The notes: a model not told the origin generated them from the letters alone. A stretch of DNA of 64,000 nucleotides from Gilvimarinus gilvus (GCF_030518155.1 NZ_JAULRU010000215.1:1-64000); one strand, 5' to 3'. Positions 34,104-44,427 are shown, numbered from the stretch's first letter. Made by a program: numbers and translations.

Positions 34104-34885
34104 GATGCGTTTCCTACCACAATGGGCTTGCCGGTTTTTGGGTGGGGCAGTATCAACACGTCTGTTTCAAACACATCACTCACCAATGCTTCGGTTAACA
34201 CATTTTGCGGCTGGCCATTGGCGACGCAGCGGCCGCGATCTAGAACGACGAGACGGTCACTGTAACTCGCCGCCAGAGTAATATCGTGTACCGTCATTAA
34301 TACCGCCACACCGGTAGCCGCAAACGATTTAACCGCCTCCATTAACTGGTGTTGATGACCTATGTCTAAACTGGTTACCGGCTCGTCGAGTAATAAAAGA
34401 CGTTCTCTGGCATCTTGCTCTCGCCATATTTGCGCGAGCACACGCGCCAAATGCAAACGCTGTTGCTCTCCGCCTGAAAGCGTGGGGTAAAAACGTTTGG
34501 CCAGGTGGCTCACATCCATGGCCTCCATAGCCTCATGGCATATCTGCACATCCAGGACTCTACCGGTGCTGTGTGGCCCGCGTGACATAGCCACAACTTC
34601 GAAACCCGTGAAGGCAAACTCCAGCGTATTATGCTGGGAGAGAACAGCCATTTGACGAGCCCTCGCCCGTGGCTCAATCGTACTGAGCAATTGCTTCTCA
34701 AGCAAAACCCGGCCGCCACTGGCATTGACATCACCGGCTATCGCACGCAGCAAAGTTGTTTTACCCGCACCATTGGGGCCAATAACTGACACAACTTCGC
34801 CTGCGGCCACGTTTAAGTCCATGGGCAACAGCAGCGGTTTACCCGCCACATGAACGGCGACTTGCTCGATACGCAGCCGTGTCAT
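34094..34885 (-). CDS. btuD: B12/iron-chelate ABC transporter ATPase
   Basis: A 263-aa ABC ATPase of the FecE/HmuV/BtuD type: Walker A GPNGAGKTT, signature LSGGEQQRLHLARVL, Walker B LLLLDEPVTSLD, H-loop TVHDIT. The position between btuC and cobU and the overlap of 4 bp with btuC assign it to cobalamin import; heme-type HmuV is close in sequence and cannot be excluded on motifs alone. ATG 34885 is chosen; longer frames run antisense through btuC. Confidence 0.88.
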   Translation of the reverse strand: MTRLRIEQVAVHVAGKPLLLPMDLNVAAGEVVSVIGPNGAGKTTLLRAIAGDVNASGGRVLLEKQLLSTIEPRARARQMAVLSQHNTLEFAFTGFEVVAMSRGPHSTGRVLDVQICHEAMEAMDVSHLAKRFYPTLSGGEQQRLHLARVLAQIWREQDARERLLLLDEPVTSLDIGHQHQLMEAVKSFAATGVAVLMTVHDITLAASYSDRLVVLDRGRCVANGQPQNVLTEALVSDVFETDVLILPHPKTGKPIVVGNASCN

Positions 34886-35907
34886 CGAATCAACTCCCGA
34901 TGGCGTATCAATAAGAAAACAAAAAACGGCGCGCCGATCAGCGCGGTAACTAACCCCACAGGCAATTCCGTGGGGGATAATAGAATTCGTGCAAGGGTAT
35001 CGGCTACGAGCAACAAGCTGGCACCACCCAATGCGGAAAGCGGCACCAGTGTGCGATGATCTGGCCCCACACACAATCGAACCATATGGGGCACAACCAA
35101 CCCGACAAATGCGATACTGCCGGCCACGGCAACGGACACACCAACACCTAAGGCCACCCATATTATTAACTGATTTTTCAAACGCTCTACATTCACCCCA
35201 AGGTGGCGAGCTTGCGACTCTCCTAGCAGCATTGTGTTGAGCGCCTTGCTGGTTCTCGTCATAGCCAGCAACATAATTGCCAGTACCGACAACATTAAAC
35301 CGGCGCGCGCACTGTTGGCTCCGTCCAGTCCACCCATGCGCCACAGGCTCATTCGACGCAGACTTTCATTGTCAGCGAAATAATCCATTAGCCCAGTGGC
35401 ACTCGCAGCCAGTGCACTCACAGCGATTCCCATCAACAACATGGTTGCTACCGAGGTGCCTTGCAGGCCGGTTGCCACACGATAAACCAACCACACAGCC
35501 ATGAGCCCGCCAATGCAGGCGCCGAGAGAGACCAGCGATAAACCGCCTATTAAGGTGCCACCGCCAATCAAAATCGCCGCGCTGGCACCGACCGAAGCGC
35601 CGGCAGTCACCCCTATTAAGGAAGGGTCTGCCAGGGGATTGCGAAACATGCCCTGCAAGTAGGCCCCACATACCGCGAGTACAGCGCCAACCGATGCAGC
35701 CAACAGAGCACGAGGCAAGCGAATTGAGCGGACAATTTCATGGCTAATGCCCGGCGCTTCGCCCCCCAACAATGCACTCAACACCACAGGAAACGACAAG
35801 CGCACAGACCCCAGTGCAATGGCGCCCACAAAGCTTATAATCAGCGTTACGATTAATGCCGATAACGTCCAGCGACGGCGGTGCCTGCGAGGATCCGCTG
35901 TACTCAT
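34882..35907 (-). CDS. btuC: B12 ABC transporter permease (FecCD family)
   Basis: A 341-aa permease with about ten membrane helices. [20 protein letters not shown] and [15 protein letters not shown] are FecCD/BtuC hallmarks. ATG 35907 has TTGGAG upstream and overlaps the cobQ stop (ATGA). It forms the importer with BtuD and BtuF. Confidence 0.9.
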   Translation of the reverse strand: MSTADPRRHRRRWTLSALIVTLIISFVGAIALGSVRLSFPVVLSALLGGEAPGISHEIVRSIRLPRALLAASVGAVLAVCGAYLQGMFRNPLADPSLIGVTAGASVGASAAILIGGGTLIGGLSLVSLGACIGGLMAVWLVYRVATGLQGTSVATMLLMGIAVSALAASATGLMDYFADNESLRRMSLWRMGGLDGANSARAGLMLSVLAIMLLAMTRTSKALNTMLLGESQARHLGVNVERLKNQLIIWVALGVGVSVAVAGSIAFVGLVVPHMVRLCVGPDHRTLVPLSALGGASLLLVADTLARILLSPTELPVGLVTALIGAPFFVFLLIRHRELIR

Positions 35908-37364
35908 AGCGACTCCAACTGCATTAACCACTCAGCGTTTAAATGTTGTTCAAGTGTATCGGCCAACCGATTCAACTGATTATTGCGGTGTACATCCAGG
36001 TCAAACTCTTGCCATTGCGCACTCGCGTCGCTGGCCCATTGCAATAGCTGTTCGAGTGCCTTGGGGTGATCAAATAAGCCGTGAATATAGGTAGACAGTA
36101 TTTGCCCATCAGCGCTTATCGCTCCATCATGGGTGCCATTATCCAACTGGAAAACGCCTTTCTCTAGTGCTGAACCGACAGATACACCACAGTGAATTTC
36201 GTAGCCGGAAAATAACGCAGAGCAACCTCCCAGCTGAAACTCACCGCGCACATTATTAAGCGTTTTATTGGCCTTTAGCGTGGTGACATAGTCAAACAGC
36301 CCCAAGCCTGCCATATTCCCGGGCGGCCCTTCTATGCCTTCAGGGTCGTTGATGGCTTGCCCAAGCATCTGCATCCCCCCACAAATACCCAACAGCTTGC
36401 CACCATAACGCAGGTGTCGGTTTAACTTTTTCTGCCAATTGTTTTCTAGTAATGCTTGTAAGTCAGCACGTACATTTTTACTTCCCGGTAAAACCAATAA
36501 ATCGCACGCAGGTAAGGCGTCGCCAATGGCAACGTACTGTAAATTTACCTGAGGATGTAAGCGTAACGCGTCAAAGTCAGTATGGTTGCTGATACGGGGA
36601 AGCACCGGTACAACAACATTAAGCAGATCTTGCTCCTGCACTTGACCGGCGTGAATGGCATCTTCGGCGTCCAGATAGAGGTCATGTAAATAAGGTATGA
36701 CCCCCAGCACAGGCTTGCCGGTATATTCTTCGAGCCAGTCGAGCCCCGACTGCAACAGCGCTAAATCTCCGCGAAACCGGTTAACAACAAAACCTTTTAC
36801 GCGCGCACGCTCGCTGGGTGACAGCAACTCTAGCGTTCCCACTAAATGGGCAAACACTCCTCCCTTGTCGATATCGGCTATAAGTATGACCGGACAATCC
36901 GCAGCCTCGGCAAACCCCATATTGGCAATATCATTGTCCCGCAGGTTAATTTCAGCGGGGCTGCCGGCGCCTTCAACTAACACACATTGATACTGTTTTT
37001 TTAAACGGGTAAAAGAATCCAGTACCGCTTGCTGTGCGGTTGCTTTGTAAGCGTGATAATCCAGCGCCTGCATGTTACCAATAGACTGGCCTTGAATAAT
37101 CACTTGGGCACCGACATCTGAGAACGGTTTTAACAGCACCGGGTTCATATCCGTGTGTGCGGCCAACCCGCAAGCAATCGCTTGCAATGCTTGGGCACGG
37201 CCTATTTCACCGCCGTCTGCTGTTACCGCGCTATTAAGCGCCATATTTTGCGGTTTGAAAGGCGCGACCTTTACTCCCCGGCGGTTTAATAATCGCGCCA
37301 ACCCCGCCACCAGGGTACTTTTACCCGCGTCGGAGGTTGTGCCCTGCACCATTAAGCAGTTCAT
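35904..37364 (-). CDS. cobQ: Cobyric acid synthase
   Basis: A 486-aa glutamine-dependent amidotransferase that amidates adenosylcobyrinic a,c-diamide. [12 protein letters not shown] is the nucleotide-binding loop, and the glutaminase half has [10 protein letters not shown] with its Cys nucleophile and a late His in YIHGLFDHP. It is present although no corrin-ring genes are in the operon. Confidence 0.95.
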   Translation of the reverse strand: MNCLMVQGTTSDAGKSTLVAGLARLLNRRGVKVAPFKPQNMALNSAVTADGGEIGRAQALQAIACGLAAHTDMNPVLLKPFSDVGAQVIIQGQSIGNMQALDYHAYKATAQQAVLDSFTRLKKQYQCVLVEGAGSPAEINLRDNDIANMGFAEAADCPVILIADIDKGGVFAHLVGTLELLSPSERARVKGFVVNRFRGDLALLQSGLDWLEEYTGKPVLGVIPYLHDLYLDAEDAIHAGQVQEQDLLNVVVPVLPRISNHTDFDALRLHPQVNLQYVAIGDALPACDLLVLPGSKNVRADLQALLENNWQKKLNRHLRYGGKLLGICGGMQMLGQAINDPEGIEGPPGNMAGLGLFDYVTTLKANKTLNNVRGEFQLGGCSALFSGYEIHCGVSVGSALEKGVFQLDNGTHDGAISADGQILSTYIHGLFDHPKALEQLLQWASDASAQWQEFDLDVHRNNQLNRLADTLEQHLNAEWLMQLESL

Positions 37365-37398
37365 GTCTACGTATACCGCCTAAGGCAATGTTCTAGCA

Positions 37399-38010
37399 TT
37401 AATAATCCACACCTTTACGCGCTTTAATACCAGATTTAAAGGCGTGTTTCACATCTTTCACCTCGGCGACAGTATCGACCAGATCTTGCAGTGCACTACC
37501 GCCACCGCGGCCGGTAACAACCACACTTTGCTCGCGCGGGCGGTTTTTAATTGCCTCCAACACCTTGTTTTCCTCAAGGTACTTATAGGCAATCATATAG
37601 GTCAGTTCGTCCAGTACCACTAGATCGACCGTATCGTCCGTCAATAATTTCTCGGCTTCCAACCAGGCTTTTTCCGCCTCGCGAATGTCGCCCGACCTAT
37701 CTTGCGTATTCCAGGTAAACCCCGTGCCCATTTGATACAGATAAACTTGCGGGCAATGGTTTTTAATGTACAGCTCTTCACCGGAGAGTTGCTCGCCTTT
37801 AATGAACTGGATCACGCCCACTTTGTGACCGTAACCCAGCGCACGCATTACCATACCGAAAGCAGAGCTCGACTTTCCTTTGCCGTTGCCGGTCAACACA
37901 ATGGCCACGCCACGTTCAGAATCCGCCGCGGCAATGCGGGCATCGACCTTGGCTTTTTGTTTTTCCATGGCTTTTTTGTGGCGTTCGTTTTTACTCTGCT
38001 CTTCGGTCAT
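37399..38010 (-). CDS. cobO: Corrinoid adenosyltransferase (CobA/CobO/BtuR type)
   Basis: A 203-aa ATP:corrinoid adenosyltransferase. The P-loop GNGKGKSSSAFGM and LDELTYMIAYKYL are diagnostic. The ATG at 38010 follows AGGAATTACC; an upstream frame starts inside btuB and is rejected. Confidence 0.94.
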   Translation of the reverse strand: MTEEQSKNERHKKAMEKQKAKVDARIAAADSERGVAIVLTGNGKGKSSSAFGMVMRALGYGHKVGVIQFIKGEQLSGEELYIKNHCPQVYLYQMGTGFTWNTQDRSGDIREAEKAWLEAEKLLTDDTVDLVVLDELTYMIAYKYLEENKVLEAIKNRPREQSVVVTGRGGGSALQDLVDTVAEVKDVKHAFKSGIKARKGVDY

Positions 38011-38038
38011 GGTAATTCCTGACAATGTTGTGATGCGA

Positions 38039-39868
38039 TTAAAAGGTAACGTCCAAACCGGCATAGCCCGATGCACCGGCAGTTCGATAGTTGGGCACTT
38101 CTACATATTCTTCGTCAGTTAAGTTTTCACCGCGAACGTAAAAGCTAACGGCTGAACTTAACGTGTAGCGTACGCTGGCGTCCAATACTTGATAGCTTGC
38201 GATAGGATCACCATAGCGGTCCTGAGTACCATCGGCGGTGCGGACGTTAACCGATGCTTGCAATGCGCCGGCCGGTACGAAAGTGAAACCTACATTGGCC
38301 ATATTCTCCGGCTGACGGGCGCGAACAGAGCCTTCAGCCGTTTTGGCATCGGTGTAGCTGTAGTTGGCATTGATTACCAGCCAGTCGGCCATGGGAAAAT
38401 CGGCGATGAATTCGAAACCTTCTGACGTACTTTCGCCCGCGCTTTGCACATAACCACCATCCCAATCAATTTCTCTATCAATGCCTTGGTCAAAATACAC
38501 CAGCTCTAAATGCAAACCGCTGTTGCCAAAGTACTCGATACCCGCATCCCAACCTTCACTTTCCTCTGGGGTTAGCGGCGCTAATTCGGGATTATTTTGC
38601 TGGCGATTGTAGTCGATTTCAAACAAGCTTGGGGCTCTGAATCCGGTACCGTAACTGCTCTTAACTTTTAGCGAGCCAGCATTTAAATCCAGTACGTAAG
38701 CCCCACTCATGCGAAAGGTATTGTAATCGCCAAAATCATCGCTGTCGTCCCGACGTACACCCGCTGTGACATACAACCCATGCCCGTAGTGCCCCTGGTA
38801 CTCCGCATAGGCTGCCCATTGATCACGACTCAGCTCCAGCACTTTGTCTGCGCGCTGCTCCAGACCATAGGCAAATGTATGTGTGTCACTCAATTTAGCA
38901 CGCCCTAACCACTCAAGCTTTTGAATCTCGCCCTCGGTATCGTAGGACACGGCACCTGCCGCAATATTTTGACGCGCTACGTCGGTGTTGGAATAAGCTA
39001 ATTCATTGTTAAGACGTTCAGTGTGGTACTTGGCGCTTACCCGCGTGTTGGTCTGTTCAAAGTCGCCAATACAGTCGTCCTGATAAGGCCAGCTGCACCG
39101 ATCAAATTCATTGCTGGCGTCGGTGTCGCGTAGCACCGCCTCCAGACGCAGTGCACCGCTGACATTCCAACCCACCCGACCGTGCAATGTCGTGTTCTCG
39201 TAACCGTCATCGTCGCGCAAGGCTGCATCGGCTAAGCTTGCGTTAAAACCTTCCGTTTCTGCGTAGGAGGCGCCCACAAAGTAATCTAGAGTCTCATTGG
39301 CGCCACCTACACTGGCGTTGTAACGCTGGCTGTCGTAACTGCCACCTTCCGCTGCGAGCTTCACCTGGGTCTCGTCGCTGGCAGTGGTGGTTGAGATATT
39401 CAAGACACCGCCGGAATCGGCCCCATACATAAGCCCCTGGGGCCCACGCAATAGTTCCACCCTACTCACATCGGCACTCATAATGTGCTGTAACTGCGCC
39501 CCGGCCTGAGTACCGGTAGGATCAGTGACGTCTACGCCATCGACGCGCACCATTGTGCGGTAGCCTGACTCACCTCGTACACGAATCGAAGTCGGCTTAC
39601 CCATACCACCGGTATTGGTCACCGACACCGACGGCATGGAACGAAGCACATCGGCCAGCGCGGTAAATCCGCGCGCTTTAATTTGTGCCTCATCCAACAC
39701 GGCTATGGAGGTCGCCACCTCGCGCAAAGGCTGTTGCTGGCGTGAGCTCACCACCACCATGGTTTCCAATGTAGGCAGCAAGGCTTTGGTATTTTCAGTA
39801 TTGTTAGATTGGGCAAATACAGCCGTCGATAAGGCAGAAACCGCCACGGCTAAAATAGTTTGTTTCAA
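38039..39868 (-). CDS. btuB: TonB-dependent vitamin B12 receptor
   Basis: A 609-aa outer-membrane barrel with signal peptide (1-19), a TonB box (ETMVVVS), a plug domain (ALADVLRSMPSVSVTNTGG, RVDGVDVTDP) and a beta-barrel ending in Phe (DVTF). The cobalamin riboswitch directly upstream and the operon that follows assign it to B12 uptake. It is the first gene of the operon. Confidence 0.95.
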   Translation of the reverse strand: MKQTILAVAVSALSTAVFAQSNNTENTKALLPTLETMVVVSSRQQQPLREVATSIAVLDEAQIKARGFTALADVLRSMPSVSVTNTGGMGKPTSIRVRGESGYRTMVRVDGVDVTDPTGTQAGAQLQHIMSADVSRVELLRGPQGLMYGADSGGVLNISTTTASDETQVKLAAEGGSYDSQRYNASVGGANETLDYFVGASYAETEGFNASLADAALRDDDGYENTTLHGRVGWNVSGALRLEAVLRDTDASNEFDRCSWPYQDDCIGDFEQTNTRVSAKYHTERLNNELAYSNTDVARQNIAAGAVSYDTEGEIQKLEWLGRAKLSDTHTFAYGLEQRADKVLELSRDQWAAYAEYQGHYGHGLYVTAGVRRDDSDDFGDYNTFRMSGAYVLDLNAGSLKVKSSYGTGFRAPSLFEIDYNRQQNNPELAPLTPEESEGWDAGIEYFGNSGLHLELVYFDQGIDREIDWDGGYVQSAGESTSEGFEFIADFPMADWLVINANYSYTDAKTAEGSVRARQPENMANVGFTFVPAGALQASVNVRTADGTQDRYGDPIASYQVLDASVRYTLSSAVSFYVRGENLTDEEYVEVPNYRTAGASGYAGLDVTF

Positions 39869-39959
39869 GGTTCAACCCCTAAGCAAATTGGACTTGGGAT
39901 CGAGGGAGGAATAGCAATTCGGAGGTGCCAGACGTAAACGCCGACACAGGGTCGTATTG

Positions 39960-40113
39960 CCAGATGGTAGCCCTCCGCTCCATCACGGTTCGGATACAGG
40001 CCGGTATCGGGCTTACAAGTATGCACTTGATCACCGTTGCGGGGGCAGCGCCGGATTTCCGGACTTCCCGTTTACCCTACTCAGCTCTGGCATCGCCAGG
40101 CAGCAGGCACCAT
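39960..40113 (-). promoter_or_regulatory. Cobalamin riboswitch
   Basis: On the minus strand, from GGTGCCTG (40111-40104) through GGGAAGTCCGG, AAAT, CCGGCGCTGCCCCCGCAACG and GTGA to the GTAAGCCCGATACCGGCC B12-box region near 39995-40015, the sequence matches the AdoCbl aptamer in order and spacing. The remaining ~90 bp to the btuB ATG would be the expression platform. High B12 should switch the whole btuB-btuF operon off. Confidence 0.93.
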
Positions 40114-40127
40114 ATATCGTGGCGCGC

Positions 40128-40156
40128 AATGTAAGGGGGTTGAGCGTATTTGTCAA
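40128..40156 (-). promoter_or_regulatory. Sigma-70 promoter of the B12 operon
   Basis: A minus-strand -35 TTGACA (40156-40151) is followed after 17 bp by TACATT (40133-40128). The start of transcription would fall about 8-10 bp before the first base of the riboswitch aptamer. Confidence 0.65.
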
Positions 40157-40163
40157 TTGGTGG

Positions 40164-40195
40164 ACGGTCGACGGTCGACGGTCGACGGTCGACGG
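40164..40195. repeat. Heptanucleotide array, ACGGTCG x4.6
   Basis: Four perfect 7-mers plus ACGG; unit GGTCGAC when started at GG, fitting GGNNRAC. It ends 8 bp upstream of the -35 box of the B12-operon promoter. Confidence 0.92.
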
Positions 40196-40318
40196 AAGGG
40201 TACTCCCGCTCACCGTGCCCCGTGCTCCATACCCCGCACCTAAGAACTGTAAAGCTCGTTGCACTCAAGCTCCCCACTTGCTGAAATAGCATTGAATTAA
40301 TAAAACGTAGGAATGACC

Positions 40319-41416
40319 ATGAATATCAATAAATCGTCACGCCGTCAGTTTATTAAACGCATGGGGCTTGGTAGCGCTGTATTAACCGGTGTATCAAGCT
40401 CACACCTTTGGGCGGCCCCGCAACGCAAACTGGGCGTCGCTCTGGTGGGCCTCGGCTACTACAGCCGTGACTTGCTCGCCCCCGCGCTGCAACTTACCCA
40501 ACATTGTGAATTGCGCGGTATTGTTACGGGCAGCCCGGAGAAGATTCCCGTTTGGCAGAAAAAGTACGGAATTAAAGATGCCAATGTATACAACTACGAC
40601 AATATGCACACCATTGCCAACAACCCGGACATAGACGTTATTTATATCGTGGTGCCCACCGGCTTGCATTTGAAGTACTCGGTCATCGCGGCCAACGCCG
40701 GCAAACATGTCTGGTGTGAAAAACCCATGGCGATGGATGCCACTGAATGCCAAACCATCATTGATACATGCCGCAAAAACAAGGTGAAGTTATCCATCGG
40801 CTACCGCATGCAGCACGAACCCAACACCCAAACCGTTATCCAGTATGCCAAATCTCTCCCCTATGGAGACATTGGCTCGGTCACCTCGACCGCGGCTTAT
40901 GCCGGCAATGGCGCAGCTGCTGATTACTGGCGTATGCAAGCGGCGATGGGCGGTGGTGCACTTTACGATATGGGCGTATACGCCATTAACGGGGCGCGCT
41001 ACGCCACGGGCATGGAACCCGTTGCCGTTACGGCCAAGCGAGACTTCAGCCACCCGAAATTTAATGAAGTAGACAATACAACGACATTAACTCTGGAGTT
41101 TCCGGGCGAAGTTATCGCAAAGTGTCGCACGTCAGTGGTTGAATCGGGCAATGTACTGAGAGTCGACTGCGCGGATGGGTGGTACCAATTAAGCCCGATG
41201 CAGGCCTACAACAATGTGACGGGCACAACCAGCGATGGCAAAACGCTCGATAAATTTATTGCCAATCAGCAAGCGGCGCAAATGGATAACGATGCTCTGG
41301 CGATACTCAATAATTCTCAGGTAATCGTTCCAGGTGAAGATGGCAAACGCGATATTGAAATTGTTCAGGCAGCCATCGAATCTTCCGCTAAAAATCAGCG
41401 GGTAACATTGACGTAG
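40319..41416 (+). CDS. Gfo/Idh/MocA oxidoreductase with Tat signal
   Basis: A 365-aa NAD(P)-dependent sugar/polyol oxidoreductase similar to glucose-fructose oxidoreductase. SRRQFIK near the N-terminus is a twin-arginine signal followed by a hydrophobic stretch, so the folded, cofactor-loaded enzyme is exported to the periplasm. The Rossmann start is VALVGLGYYS, and the active-site Lys lies in WCEKPMAMD. ATG 40319 has AGGA at correct distance (ATG 40313 is too close to it). It is convergent with the metallophosphoesterase. Confidence 0.88.
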   Translation: MNINKSSRRQFIKRMGLGSAVLTGVSSSHLWAAPQRKLGVALVGLGYYSRDLLAPALQLTQHCELRGIVTGSPEKIPVWQKKYGIKDANVYNYDNMHTIANNPDIDVIYIVVPTGLHLKYSVIAANAGKHVWCEKPMAMDATECQTIIDTCRKNKVKLSIGYRMQHEPNTQTVIQYAKSLPYGDIGSVTSTAAYAGNGAAADYWRMQAAMGGGALYDMGVYAINGARYATGMEPVAVTAKRDFSHPKFNEVDNTTTLTLEFPGEVIAKCRTSVVESGNVLRVDCADGWYQLSPMQAYNNVTGTTSDGKTLDKFIANQQAAQMDNDALAILNNSQVIVPGEDGKRDIEIVQAAIESSAKNQRVTLT

Positions 41417-41442
41417 CCTGATGTTGGCTTGACCTATCACAA

Positions 41443-41478
41443 CGGCCGCCGGTAAAACCCGAAGGCGGCCGCTTTTTT
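41443..41478 (+). terminator. Intrinsic terminator after the Gfo/Idh/MocA gene
   Basis: CGGCCGCC and GGCGGCCG form an 8-bp GC-only stem around a 13-nt loop, followed by CTTTTTT. Confidence 0.85.
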
Positions 41479-41491
41479 GCTGATGTAACGT

Positions 41492-43366
41492 TTAATCACT
41501 TTGCCGATAAAAATTACCACTGCCGGCCACCACAGATTCGTGCCCCCAGCTAGGCAACCATTCGCGCCCCACCATACCGTACTCGCCGGAGTCGTTGTCG
41601 CGCGCTTGCACATTAATGCGCAGTCCGTCCCACTTGCCTCCTCGGTCCGCTTCAAGCACCGTAAAAGGTATATAAACTTCCGCTGCATACCCCCTGTCGG
41701 TAACTTTGGCAGAAAGCTCAACACCTTCGGGCACACCGGGATTACCACGCAGCAATGCCTCAAAACCTGCCGCTGGCGCGACAACGGCAATGGAGCGATC
41801 ACCCGGCACTTTATTGTCGTAGGTCTGCTTAATGCTTCGGCGCGACTTTTCACGGGCATCTATATTGAAAAAGAGGAAGTCCTGCACCCAATAGTTTTGG
41901 CTTTCATCGCGCTTAATGTCATCATCGACAACATCGACGGCCAATACCAACCCTTTATCGGTAACGCCAGCAGACCAACGAAAACTAAAATCTTCATCGC
42001 CTGAAAAATTCTCAGTGGTAAAAAAAGCACCCGGAGCGTTAGCAAAAAAAGCGGTGCTACTCCACTCGCTCAACTCGGCATCAAGAGAGAAACCTTTGAG
42101 TTTAGGCAGCGGGTACTCACGTGCGGCAGCAAGCATTTCTTCACCCTGATACTCTATGCTCTCGCCATTGAGGTCATAGCGCAGTTGCCAGTCAACCTGA
42201 GCGAGATTCGTATTGCCTGACATTGCCTTAGGCACTCGCAGTGGTACAGGTATGGTGACTATTTCATTGGGAGGAACTTGAACTTCAACGTGCGTCGCCC
42301 TCTCGACCAGCGCTCCCCCTAAGGAGCTAATGTCGGCGCTGAAGGCATATGCAATATCCGCATCATTTTTCAACCGAAGCTGGGCCGTCCCCTCGCTAAA
42401 ACGGTCACGATATAGAATAGCCGGGGCGGACACTCGTCCGCGGTCAATCATGTTGTTCTGCAGATCACGCATTTCAGCAGTGCGGACGTTTTTATCCCAG
42501 ATACCGTCGAGCATCAAGTTGGCTATAATGGGGCCATCCTCACTCATGGTAACCCAGACGACATGATCAAACTCGCCAAATCGGGCGCCGCGCATGCTGC
42601 TGACACCCCCGGTTGTCGCCAGGGTAAAGTACTCGCGACCGTGACGTTTGTCCCTTACATAGCGGTGGTGGTGGCCGGCGAATACAGTATAGGGGCGATC
42701 TTGCAACAGTGCTTCGACTTCACCCCAGCGGTCTTGCTCGTCGCGATCCCACAGAGGTGCGTGGGTAAAAATCAGCGTCCATTTGGAACCTTTATTTTCG
42801 TTAAGCGTTTTCTTTAACCAGTCTATTTGCTCGCCCGAAAAGCTGTGGGTAGATCCGCCATCGTTAGAGTTAAGCATCACAAACATTACGTCGCGATAGG
42901 TAAAATGATAGTAACTTTTACCGTAGCGCTCGCGCCACACCTCGGCCATGACATCGTTGGTGTAGTCATGATTCCCGGCCAAATAGAAAAATGGCATATC
43001 GAGCCGTGCCACCATACTGTCGAATTCATTCCACTCGCTTGCGAGCTGCTGCCGATCTTCCGTGTAGCCTTCAATTAAGTCACCCACGCTGACCACAAAT
43101 TCGGGCTGCAGCAAATTTAGTTTATCCACGGCCTCGGAGAACACACCGGGTCGAAGACCACCGGTACGATCGGTAACGATGGCGAATTGAAATGCAGATG
43201 GATTGTTATTGATTTGTAGGTGGGTCCAGGGGGTCGCCTCGCCAGTGCTTTCAATCAATAATCCTGATGCCTCCGAGTGCTTTATTGCATCGTGCGCATA
43301 GGTTGCACCTGTCACTACCGCCAGCGACAACAGCGTTGCCCTGATTATCCATAAACCGATCGACAT
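41492..43366 (-). CDS. Secreted metallophosphoesterase with C-terminal CBM9-like domain
   Basis: 624 aa with signal peptide (1-24). The calcineurin-type phosphoesterase core (about 55-290) has VVSVGDLIEG, LAGNHDY, IFTHAPLW and FAGHHHR metal ligands; the first motif reads VTDRTGG rather than DxH. An Ig-like middle part follows. The last ~190 residues (from about 430, FSLDAELSEW) resemble the CBM9-type domain found in xylan-related and sugar-binding proteins. The combination suggests a phosphate- or sugar-directed enzyme outside the cytoplasm. Substrate unknown. Confidence 0.82.
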   Translation of the reverse strand: MSIGLWIIRATLLSLAVVTGATYAHDAIKHSEASGLLIESTGEATPWTHLQINNNPSAFQFAIVTDRTGGLRPGVFSEAVDKLNLLQPEFVVSVGDLIEGYTEDRQQLASEWNEFDSMVARLDMPFFYLAGNHDYTNDVMAEVWRERYGKSYYHFTYRDVMFVMLNSNDGGSTHSFSGEQIDWLKKTLNENKGSKWTLIFTHAPLWDRDEQDRWGEVEALLQDRPYTVFAGHHHRYVRDKRHGREYFTLATTGGVSSMRGARFGEFDHVVWVTMSEDGPIIANLMLDGIWDKNVRTAEMRDLQNNMIDRGRVSAPAILYRDRFSEGTAQLRLKNDADIAYAFSADISSLGGALVERATHVEVQVPPNEIVTIPVPLRVPKAMSGNTNLAQVDWQLRYDLNGESIEYQGEEMLAAAREYPLPKLKGFSLDAELSEWSSTAFFANAPGAFFTTENFSGDEDFSFRWSAGVTDKGLVLAVDVVDDDIKRDESQNYWVQDFLFFNIDAREKSRRSIKQTYDNKVPGDRSIAVVAPAAGFEALLRGNPGVPEGVELSAKVTDRGYAAEVYIPFTVLEADRGGKWDGLRINVQARDNDSGEYGMVGREWLPSWGHESVVAGSGNFYRQSD

Positions 43367-43455
43367 AGCCCATCCCTTGTAGATTCTGTATACAAGTTGG
43401 CAGTCTAGCCAAGGATAAATGACAATGTCTAGCTTGACGCGCAGGCTGAATTACA

Positions 43456-44427
43456 TTAATTACCCAAGTGAAGTTTTACCATAGCGGCAGGCGTCATTTT
43501 GTAGTGCTTTTTAAAAGCGCTCACAAAATTAGAGGGGTGATCATAGCCGGCTAAGAACGCCGCTTGCTGTACACTTTCACCATCAATCAGTAAGGCACGC
43601 CGCGCCGCTTCCAGACGTTGCAAACGAGCGTATTCCATAACCGTAATACCGTTTTCAGCCTTAAACTTGCGCTGCAGAGTGCTGATGCTCATACCCAGTG
43701 CTCCGGCAATATCAGGCAGTTCGCTAGATTGTTTTAATAATTCATCCAATCGGGCAGATAAAGCCTGGGCGCTATCTTGGCGCCAAGAGGCCGTTTTCGG
43801 CGCATGCCCTTGCTGCAAGCAGGCGATGGTACCTTGCAGAAGATCAATCGCTGCGGCCTCTAAGGCCAGCCGTGGCGCACCGTCATCCCCCGCGCTGAGT
43901 ACGAGCATCTTTCGGGCCGCGGCAACCAAACCTGAATCAGCAGGCCAACTGAGCACACCCCAAGCCAATAGCTGATCGACAACATCGCCGGCAAGCCTGG
44001 CCCGCAGCCACGGCTCTGACGCGGTAACGTTGACCTTGCAAACCCTCTGCCCAGCGCGTATTTGCCGGGTAAATATTTCTGTAGATGGCGATTTCAATAC
44101 CAGGACTTGCTCAGACGGCTTTGCCTCACAGGTATAGGAACGCGAACCTAAATAGAACGCCAACTCGCCGCGGAGCAACACATTGACACTCAACCCCGGG
44201 GCAAATTCTCCGCTACTGCGGGAATTGGCTAGCTCCAGGGCATCGACACAGTGAATTGCAAGCCCGGGGCCGAGCTCAACGGCGTAGAAATGCCCTTGCA
44301 ATAAATTGCCTCGCTGAACGCCTTTAAGGCTGTGCGATGTGGCTATGGCGGACAAATGCTCACGCATTTGATCGGCACTGATTGATCGCCGTTTCAGTAA
44401 CGGCGCTATATTTTGATGATTTTCCAT
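43456..44427 (-). CDS. AraC-family regulator (PchR-like)
   Basis: 323 aa with a C-terminal AraC/XylS double helix-turn-helix (about 225-320; ALGMSISTLQRKFKAENG, AAFLAGYDHPSNFVSAFKKH). It is divergent from a TonB-dependent receptor across a shared Fur box, the arrangement of PchR-type activators that sense a ferric-siderophore or heme and switch on their receptor. Confidence 0.85.
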   Translation of the reverse strand: MENHQNIAPLLKRRSISADQMREHLSAIATSHSLKGVQRGNLLQGHFYAVELGPGLAIHCVDALELANSRSSGEFAPGLSVNVLLRGELAFYLGSRSYTCEAKPSEQVLVLKSPSTEIFTRQIRAGQRVCKVNVTASEPWLRARLAGDVVDQLLAWGVLSWPADSGLVAAARKMLVLSAGDDGAPRLALEAAAIDLLQGTIACLQQGHAPKTASWRQDSAQALSARLDELLKQSSELPDIAGALGMSISTLQRKFKAENGITVMEYARLQRLEAARRALLIDGESVQQAAFLAGYDHPSNFVSAFKKHYKMTPAAMVKLHLGN

